From Spirochaetaceae bacterium (lineage in GTDB: Bacteria > Spirochaetota > Spirochaetia > Treponematales > Breznakiellaceae), in the NCBI GenBank assembly GCA_031284085.1, contig JAITAM010000223.1, positions 1 through 7,847 of the forward strand: a stretch of DNA of 7,847 bases. The letters run 5' to 3'. Below, piece after piece: positions 1 through 3,805 of the stretch (position 1 is its first letter; each line of letters starts with the position of its first letter). The notes under the pieces are model-generated. The model was not told where the DNA came from and searched no databases. It worked only from the letters and a program-made list of their open reading frames with translations. The translations under genes and the position numbers were made by a program.

Positions 1-294
1 TCGGAGGCAAAGCGGGAGGAGTTTTTCACCGCTCTGAGCGCTCAAAGGGCTTTTCCGATTATCGTGGTTAAGCTGGGTGATCGGGGTGTTTACGTCTGTT
101 CAGGCGGTGTTCTTGAGCGAGTGCCGACTGTGCCGTTATCGACTGTTTTTACTACCGGTGCGGGGGATGCTTTATGCGCCGGTTTCTTATCCGCTTTTAT
201 TCGAGGTGCAAGCTTAAGCGAATGTGCTGTCAAGGGCAACGAAACCGCCGGTTCTTTTCTCGCAGGGCGCTATCCACAGGCCAGCTTCATGTAA
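1..294 (+). CDS. PfkB-family carbohydrate/nucleoside kinase, C-terminal fragment
   Basis: The frame is open from the first base, so the gene begins upstream of the window and only the last 97 residues are seen. Such ribokinase-fold enzymes phosphorylate a sugar or nucleoside hydroxyl from ATP in the cytoplasm. The family signature TGAGDALCAGFLSAF is present at about 154-198. GAGD (157-168) is the anion-hole and catalytic-Asp motif. The upstream strand IIVVKLGDRGVYV matches the usual 'vvtlG..G' segment before the ATP site. The GTG at 64 falls inside this strand and is not a real start. The substrate cannot be told from this piece. The stop at 292-294 lies only a few bases before a palindrome linked to the transposase downstream, so the element sits right at the gene's end without visibly truncating the conserved core. 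Confidence 0.88.
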   Translation, partial: SEAKREEFFTALSAQRAFPIIVVKLGDRGVYVCSGGVLERVPTVPLSTVFTTGAGDALCAGFLSAFIRGASLSECAVKGNETAGSFLAGRYPQASFM

Positions 295-297
295 GGA

Positions 298-310
298 CAG
301 GTCTGACCTG
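298..310. repeat. 13-bp palindrome, left flank of transposase
   Basis: CAGGTC-T-GACCTG is a perfect inverted repeat around one central base. Ten of its bases recur in direct orientation at 915-924. It lies between the kinase stop codon and the transposase stop codon, so it could act as a REP-like recognition site. It has no T-run and is too short to be a convincing terminator. Confidence 0.6.
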
Positions 311-312
311 AT

Positions 313-858
313 TCACTGGAGTACCTTCAGCTCTGACTTCAAGATTGTGTCGTCCACGAAAGAGACAATCTTTGTAATCCCGTGTTCCCGATGATACGCT
401 CCGCTGTACTTCCATTCACGCGGTTCTTTTACAAGTCCCGCCTTAACAGGGTTCTGGTCGATGTAGTTATATACATCCCAGAAGTCTTTTTTGTCCGTTA
501 TTACTCGCGAATAGAACCTATCTCCCCAGAAATGTCCGGTCTTGTGGTTCATTTTGTTCCAGCGGATCGCAAAGACCATCTTGATCCATTTCAATATCTC
601 AGAAAGGCTTTGTCCTTCGGCTGGGGTGATAAGAAAGTGAAAGTGATTCGACATGATGCAAAAGTTCCAGAGTTTGAATTTGAAACCTTTTACCGTTAGT
701 GCTTCCTCGACTATGGCGAGGAACAGCTCTTTCATCTTATCGGGATCGAGTTCAAAGAGGAACCGATTAACTACCGAGAAGATATAATACGTGGAGCCTA
801 AATCAGTATGGCCTCGTGGACAATAATGTGATGCCATACATAATAACGGGGTAAACAT
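313..858 (-). CDS. REP-associated tyrosine transposase (Y1/IS200-like, RAYT)
   Basis: This is a 181-residue protein of the Y1 single-strand DNA transposase fold. The metal-binding HUH motif is seen as NHFHFLI (His72 and His74). The likely catalytic tyrosine is Tyr132 in NYIDQNPVKAGLV, followed by the WKYSGAYHR segment typical of RAYTs. HFWGDRFYSRVI (109-120) is also a family motif. Length and motif order fit an intact enzyme that nicks and rejoins REP-type palindromes. The start is uncertain. ATG at 858 gives seven extra residues before MASHYCPRGH, and the second ATG (835-837) is equally possible because neither has a clear Shine-Dalgarno site. The gene is convergent with the kinase gene and flanked by GTCTGACCTG sites, consistent with a solitary RAYT cassette. 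Confidence 0.9.
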   Translation of the reverse strand: MFTPLLCMASHYCPRGHTDLGSTYYIFSVVNRFLFELDPDKMKELFLAIVEEALTVKGFKFKLWNFCIMSNHFHFLITPAEGQSLSEILKWIKMVFAIRWNKMNHKTGHFWGDRFYSRVITDKKDFWDVYNYIDQNPVKAGLVKEPREWKYSGAYHREHGITKIVSFVDDTILKSELKVLQ

Positions 859-914
859 GGCATTTTGCTTTAGTCAGCTGTTCTTTTTCTACTCTTTTTT
901 TTTCTTAAGGCAAA

Positions 915-924
915 GTCTGACCTG
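915..924. repeat. GTCTGACCTG, right flank of transposase
   Basis: Exact direct copy of the 10-mer at 301-310. It lies just upstream of the transposase start and upstream of the next gene's promoter. It probably marks the other side of the RAYT element. Confidence 0.55.
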
Positions 925-951
925 TGCCACCTGTGCTTGCCGCGCCGAGAG

Positions 952-979
952 CTTAGAAACAGCCTACGGCTGTGAAATT
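952..979. repeat. CTTAGAARCAG hairpin upstream of promoter, copy 1
   Basis: CTTAGAAACAGCC is followed by TAC and GGCTGTGAAA, giving a 6-bp stem ACAGCC/GGCTGT. A longer relative with the same border words (CTTAGAAGCAG at the left, CTGTGAAA at the right) precedes the SRP RNA promoter at 3523-3567. GAAACAGCC is also the reverse complement of GGCTGTTTC, a word of the 23-bp array, so this is probably a diverged member of the same repeat family. Confidence 0.5.
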
Positions 980-982
980 CGC

Positions 983-1011
983 TTGACATAAATTTAATGT
1001 TACAATAGACT
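983..1011 (+). promoter_or_regulatory. Sigma-70 promoter for the membrane protein gene
   Basis: A perfect -35 box TTGACA (983-988) is followed after 17 bases by TAGACT (1006-1011), a 4/6 match to the -10 consensus. It would start a transcript near 1018 with an untranslated leader of about 70 nt before the ATG at 1088. TACAAT at 1001-1006 looks better as a -10 box but is only 12 bases from the -35 box. Confidence 0.65.
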
Positions 1012-1072
1012 AATTTTGTTATATAAATCTAACTTAATGCGGTGCGAAGGTTTGGGTCAGGCGGTGGAACAA

Positions 1073-1080
1073 GAGGAGGT
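1073..1080 (+). promoter_or_regulatory. Ribosome binding site that sets the start at 1088
   Basis: GAGGAGGT ends 7 bases before ATG 1088. This strong Shine-Dalgarno match decides against the in-frame TTG at 1016. The word GGAGGTGTATA (1075-1085) recurs exactly at 2222-2232. Confidence 0.85.
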
Positions 1081-1087
1081 GTATAGC

Positions 1088-1807
1088 ATGAGTAAGGCAA
1101 CGCTCATAAAACTCTCAGCTGTATCGGGTATTCTTTGCGGCATCACGTGGACGATTGGAGACATATTGCTGGTAGGCTTTAAGCCCGATTTGGCGGGTTA
1201 TCCGGCTATCATGCAATCCCCTCTGATCCGAGACAAAAAGCTTGCGGTCGTCATGATGGAGGGTTCCACCGAACGGCTTGCGGCCGGCGCATTGATTGCC
1301 GCTTTCACGATACCTTTCATGTTTTTTGCCCTCTATCACCTTTGGCAGATGATAAAATCCGGCGGACGCCGCTGGGCAGCCGTGAGTATTGGGACATTGT
1401 TCGTTGCGTTTGCATGGTCGCCTCTCGCTCATGCCTCGTATTTCTATGTTGGCGAACTGTGCAAGGCGGCGGTCAGAATGGACGGGGCAAGCGCCGCGCC
1501 GGTATTTGCGCTGGCGGCGGTGTTTATCGACTTCTTGTATATCACATGGTGTCCTGCTATTGGCCTGACCGGTATCGGCTGGCTGCTTGTTTCTGTGGTT
1601 ATTCTGCGTGGAAAGACAAAGTTCCCGCGTGTCTTTGGCTTGTGTACTCCGCTGCCGCTGTCCATTTTTTTCATTCTTATCCATTCCACAGTCCCAAGTC
1701 TGATACCCGATGCGTTAGCCGGAGCGGGCTTCAATCTGGCGGCGATTATTTTTTATGTGCTGACCACGGTATTCTGTTTCCAAAAAACCGCCATTGCAGC
1801 CTCTTGA
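1088..1807 (+). CDS. Small multi-pass integral membrane protein of unknown function
   Basis: This protein of 239 residues is almost entirely hydrophobic segments. Likely membrane spans lie near residues 10-30, 64-86, 96-119, 138-155, 157-174, 181-204 and 211-231. The N-terminal words SAVSGILCGITWTIGDILLVGFKPDL resemble a family of uncharacterised bacterial membrane proteins, possibly DUF6796, but I recall this only loosely. No catalytic motif, signal peptide or transporter signature is visible, so no function is proposed. The start at ATG 1088 is chosen for its strong Shine-Dalgarno. It is transcribed alone from the promoter at 983-1011. The odd feature is the C terminus: the last 11 codons and the TGA stop (1772-1807) lie within a repeat leader that recurs after an unrelated gene at 3415-3450, so the original C terminus may have been replaced. 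Confidence 0.8.
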   Translation: MSKATLIKLSAVSGILCGITWTIGDILLVGFKPDLAGYPAIMQSPLIRDKKLAVVMMEGSTERLAAGALIAAFTIPFMFFALYHLWQMIKSGGRRWAAVSIGTLFVAFAWSPLAHASYFYVGELCKAAVRMDGASAAPVFALAAVFIDFLYITWCPAIGLTGIGWLLVSVVILRGKTKFPRVFGLCTPLPLSIFFILIHSTVPSLIPDALAGAGFNLAAIIFYVLTTVFCFQKTAIAAS

Positions 1808-1819
1808 GCTGCTAATCGG
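1772..1819. repeat. Repeat-cassette leader, copy A (overlaps the gene end)
   Basis: This 48-bp segment matches 3415-3462 with three differences by hand alignment and is followed directly by the 23-bp array in both places. It contains GCCTCTTGA, which can pair with TCAGGAGGC in the first array unit (9 bp including one G-T pair). It encodes FCFQKTAIAAS and the stop of the membrane protein gene. Confidence 0.85.
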
Positions 1820-2187
1820 TTCAGGAGGCAGAAATAGGCTGTTTCAAGAAGCAGAAATAACTTAGTTCAAAGGTCTGAAATAGGCTGTTTCAATAGGCAG
1901 AAATAGGTTAGTTCAGGAGGCAGAAATAAGTTAGTTCAAGGGTCTGAAATAGACTGTTTCAAGGGTCTGAAATAGACTGCTTCAAGAAACAGAAATAGGC
2001 TGTTTCAAGAGGCAGAAATAGGCTGCTTCAAAAGGCAGAAATAGGCTGCTTCAAAAGGCAGAAATAAGTTAGTTCAAGGGTCTGAAATAGGCTGTTTCAA
2101 GAAGCAGAAATAAGTTAGTTCAAAGGTCTGAAATAGGTTAGTTCAAGAAGCAGAAATAGGCTGTTTCAGGAGACAGAAATAACTTAG
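1820..2187. repeat. 23-bp tandem array, 16 contiguous units
   Basis: Sixteen units of exactly 23 bp, each beginning TTCA and carrying AGAAATA or TGAAATA in the middle, run without spacers. A decayed 17th unit starts at 2188. Each unit has two variable blocks. The middle is either of CAG type (for example AGAAGCAG, GGAGGCAG) or GTCTG type (AGGGTCTG, AAGGTCTG). The tail is either of CTGT/CTGC type (GGCTGT, GACTGC) or TTAG type (AGTTAG, ACTTAG, GGTTAG). Across unit borders CTGY can pair with CAG to make a short hairpin around TTCAAGAA, and TTAG can pair with CTGA. The unit length is not a multiple of three and no long ORF spans the array, so it is not coding. It is not CRISPR because there are no spacers. 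Its function is unknown. Confidence 0.95.
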
Positions 2188-2369
2188 TTCAGGAATCTAA
2201 CCAGCGGCTTGTATAGAAACTGGAGGTGTATATGGTCGTAAAACCGGCAAGGCGGATATGAGGGTGCGCACATGAACGGCGTACGAATACGGAACGTGTT
2301 CCAATACTATGACCGTTGGTTATAGGAACCGCCGCATAAAACATTACGAAGGAATTCGTGGAGTAGAAA
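2188..2369 (+). other. Leader region with three tiny overlapping ORFs
   Basis: No ordinary gene lies between the array and the lipoprotein gene. A strong Shine-Dalgarno, GGAGGT (2222-2227), sits 4 bases before ATG 2232, which opens a 9-codon ORF (2232-2261). This is linked by ATGA overlaps to a 5-codon ORF (2258-2275) and then a 17-codon ORF (2272-2325). There is also a 12-bp near-palindrome, GGAACGTGTTCC (2291-2302), which could be an operator. These may be leader peptides or a decayed gene start. The first 11 bases of the site, GGAGGTGTATA, copy those before the membrane protein gene. No clear sigma-70 promoter was found here. Confidence 0.35.
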
Positions 2370-3410
2370 ATGGCAGACAAAAAGAATTGGCCGGCGGGCC
2401 TATCGGTTAATGGAAAAATGAGAGGCTTTGTGCCGTTTTCCGTTATAGCGTTGGTATTGACTTTGGCGGGCTGCGATTCAGGCAATAGCGATCCTGAGCC
2501 TCAGGCGCCGGTTCCAGACGAGGCAAAATATGTGCTGGTAGAAGGCGGCAGCTACTTGAGAGGAAGTCCTGATGTGGACTTTGTAGCGGTGAATGAACAG
2601 CCCCAGCATGAGGTAACGGTATCGTCCTTCTATATCGGGAAGTACGAAGTAACCCAGAAAGAGTGGGAGGAGATAATGGGGCTGACCGTAGAGGAACAGC
2701 AGGCCATATCAGGGCAAGGCGCGGCAAATTTCAGGGGAAGCGGAGACAAGCTTCCGATTAACTTTGTAAGTTGGAAAGACGCTGTAGAGTTCTGCAACCG
2801 TCTGAGCAAAAAAGAAGGGCTTAGTCCTGCGTATACGGTAACGACCGGCGGCGACTGGCTTGTGCCGACATGGAATGTAGAATGGAACCGTGCGGCAAAC
2901 GGCTGGCGGCTTCCTACTGAGGCCGAATGGGAATACGCCTGCCGCGCCGGAACGACAACGCGGTACAACACCGGTGACACCGAAAACGACCTTGCCGAAG
3001 CCGCATGGTATGCTAAAAACAGCGCTATCATCGTAGAAGGCACCTCGAAACAGATGCTCCATGCGGTAGGAACCAAGACGCCGAATGAGTGGGGCATCTA
3101 CGATATGCACGGAAACGTGTGGGAGTGGTGCTATGACCGGTATGTTGCAAACTATGATGATTATGCCGCCGCCGCTCCGGTAACTGACCCGATAGGGGCG
3201 CAGGAGGGAGAGAACCGTGTAATCCGCGGCGGGGCGTTTAATAATACCGTGAACATCTTTGCGGCAGATGGTACTACACTCATAGATCCGAAAAACCCCC
3301 CACAAGGTTGGACCAGCGCATCCGATTTCTTCTATTGTGCGCGCCGGACTCAATTCGAGCCGTCGAGCAGAGGACAGAATAACGGCTTCCGGATAGTTCG
3401 CTCTAAATAG
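2370..3410 (+). CDS. SUMF1/FGE-sulfatase-fold lipoprotein, probably non-catalytic
   Basis: The 346-residue protein begins with a lipoprotein signal. A hydrophobic stretch at 20-32 leads to the lipobox LAGC, with the lipidated cysteine at Cys35, and a short Asp/Pro-rich linker follows. The rest is one formylglycine-generating-enzyme (C-type-lectin-like) domain, with VEGGSYLRGS (57-66), FYIGKYEVTQKEW (87-99), NFVSWKDAVEFCNRLS (131-146), GWRLPTEAEWEYACRAG (178-194), GIYDMHGNVWEW (242-253), VIRGGAFNN (284-292) and a terminal NNGFRIVRSK. The paired catalytic cysteines expected shortly after the RGGSF-type motif are absent (Asn292 lies where the first would be); only Cys323, in FYCARRT, remains there. 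Formylglycine synthesis is therefore unlikely and a surface binding role is inferred. ATG 2370 is preferred because GTGGAG lies 6 bases upstream; ATG 2418 would give a shorter signal peptide. A repeat cassette begins directly after the stop. Confidence 0.88.
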   Translation: MADKKNWPAGLSVNGKMRGFVPFSVIALVLTLAGCDSGNSDPEPQAPVPDEAKYVLVEGGSYLRGSPDVDFVAVNEQPQHEVTVSSFYIGKYEVTQKEWEEIMGLTVEEQQAISGQGAANFRGSGDKLPINFVSWKDAVEFCNRLSKKEGLSPAYTVTTGGDWLVPTWNVEWNRAANGWRLPTEAEWEYACRAGTTTRYNTGDTENDLAEAAWYAKNSAIIVEGTSKQMLHAVGTKTPNEWGIYDMHGNVWEWCYDRYVANYDDYAAAAPVTDPIGAQEGENRVIRGGAFNNTVNIFAADGTTLIDPKNPPQGWTSASDFFYCARRTQFEPSSRGQNNGFRIVRSK

Positions 3411-3508
3411 CGGCTTCTGTTTCCAGAAAACCGCCGTTTCAGCCTCTTGAGCTGCTAATCGGTTCAAGAGGCTGAAATAGGTTAGTTCAAGAAGCAGAAA
3501 TAACTTAT
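3411..3508. repeat. Repeat cassette copy B: leader plus two 23-bp units
   Basis: The leader (3415-3462) matches 1772-1819 and is followed by two 23-bp units (3463-3485 and 3486-3508). TTTCAGCCTCTTGA (3437-3450) and TCAAGAGGCTGAAA (3464-3477) form a perfect 14-bp inverted repeat around a 13-base loop. A second small hairpin, TTCTG-TTTC-CAGAA extended by GCGG/CCGC, starts at the lipoprotein gene's stop. These could stop or protect the lipoprotein transcript, but there is no T-run after either stem. Confidence 0.85.
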
Positions 3509-3522
3509 CCCAATACAATAAC

Positions 3523-3567
3523 CTTAGAAGCAGGCCGTGCCTGTTGAAACAGGCTGTGCCTGTGAAA
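3523..3567. repeat. CTTAGAARCAG hairpin upstream of promoter, copy 2
   Basis: CTTAGAAGCAGGCC leads into GCCTGTT-GA-AACAGGC (7-bp stem) and ends CCTGTGAAA. It shares its borders with the element at 952-979, and both lie 4-7 bases upstream of a TTGACA box. Its words overlap those of the 23-bp array, so it may be an eroded tail of cassette B. Confidence 0.45.
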
Positions 3568-3573
3568 AGCTAC

Positions 3574-3602
3574 TTGACACAGAAGTAGTGGTGTATTATT
3601 AT
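3574..3602 (+). promoter_or_regulatory. Strong sigma-70 promoter for SRP RNA
   Basis: TTGACA (3574-3579) and TATTAT (3597-3602, 5/6 match) are separated by exactly 17 bases. The predicted start, 6-8 bases past the -10 box, falls at about 3609, which is the first base of the SRP RNA terminal stem. This agreement makes the call firm. Confidence 0.88.
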
Positions 3603-3608
3603 AAATAA

Positions 3609-3720
3609 GCCCTGTAGTCAGGAGCTATGCGGATACACGCTGCCTAACCCCGCCAGGTTCGGAAGGAAGCAACGGTAAGTAGATGTGTATCGCGCCGTAG
3701 TAACCCTGATTATAGGGCTT
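3609..3720 (+). ncRNA. ffs: 4.5S signal recognition particle RNA (small bacterial type)
   Basis: The highly conserved apical domain is seen at 3653-3670 as CCAGGTTCGGAAGGAAGC, with the GGAA tetraloop and the asymmetric loop that binds the M domain of Ffh. The flanks fold back as expected. GCCCTGTAGTCAGG (3609-3622) pairs with CCTGATTATAGGGC (3705-3718) through G-U pairs, and GGATACAC (3631-3638) pairs with GTGTATCG-type bases near 3685-3692. Length is about 110 nt, like E. coli 4.5S RNA, with no Alu domain. With Ffh and FtsY it targets nascent membrane and secreted proteins to the translocon. It has its own promoter and a T-run directly after the closing stem. The minus-strand ORF overlapping it has no support. 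Confidence 0.95.
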
Positions 3721-3723
3721 TTT
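3705..3723 (+). terminator. Probable intrinsic terminator of SRP RNA
   Basis: The 3' strand of the RNA's terminal stem ends in GGGC and is followed at once by five Ts (3719-3723). The stem closing the RNA therefore appears to serve as the terminator stem. The long-range nature of the stem makes this less certain than a local hairpin. Confidence 0.5.
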
Positions 3724-3751
3724 ACTGTAAAAAGGTCTTGAGCAAAACAGG

Positions 3752-3781
3752 TAACAAAGAGCATAACCATGCTCTTTGTTA
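3752..3781. promoter_or_regulatory. 13-bp perfect hairpin ahead of the chemoreceptor gene
   Basis: TAACAAAGAGCAT and ATGCTCTTTGTTA pair perfectly around the loop AACC. The stem ends 7 bases before the chemoreceptor Shine-Dalgarno tract. It could be a back-up terminator for SRP RNA, a 5'-leader hairpin controlling the chemoreceptor mRNA, or an operator. No long T-run follows on the plus strand. A weak promoter candidate (TTGAGC at 3738) lies just before it. Confidence 0.6.
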
Positions 3782-3805
3782 GTATTTGAGGAGGGGGAGG
3801 CTTTT

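Larger units (their letters stand above)
298..924. mobile_element. REP-associated tyrosine transposase element with GTCTGACCTG ends
   Basis: The single transposase gene is bracketed by the 10-mer GTCTGACCTG in the same orientation at 301-310 and 915-924. The left copy is part of a 13-bp palindrome, CAGGTCTGACCTG (298-310). The right copy sits in a weaker palindrome centred on GTCTGAC. Solitary REP-associated transposases are known to be flanked by REP-like palindromes, so the two sites are plausible element ends. The exact boundaries are inferred. A T-rich stretch (885-905) lies between the gene start and the right site. Confidence 0.5.

Noticed and set aside
1016..1087. Upstream TTG extension of the membrane protein
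   Set aside because: It would begin at the expected transcription start, whereas ATG 1088 has a near-perfect Shine-Dalgarno.
1115..1684. Minus-strand ORF opposite the membrane protein gene
   Set aside because: It is a shadow ORF of highly charged, low-coherence composition; the plus strand has promoter, ribosome site and membrane segments.
1820..2187. CRISPR array
   Set aside because: Units are contiguous 23-mers with no unique spacers, and no cas genes are nearby.
2258..2325. Possible DGR template repeat (AACGGCGTACGAATA resembles the lipoprotein's AACGGCTTCCGGATA)
   Set aside because: Only about 12 of 15 bases match, one mismatch is not at an adenine, the similarity does not extend, and no reverse transcriptase is present.
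2709..3518. Minus-strand ORF of 269 codons opposite the lipoprotein gene
   Set aside because: It is a shadow of the strongly supported SUMF1-fold gene, and its predicted protein has no family motif.
3776..3805. Upstream TTG extension of the chemoreceptor
   Set aside because: The TTG lies in the hairpin and has no ribosome site; ATG 3806 has a strong one.
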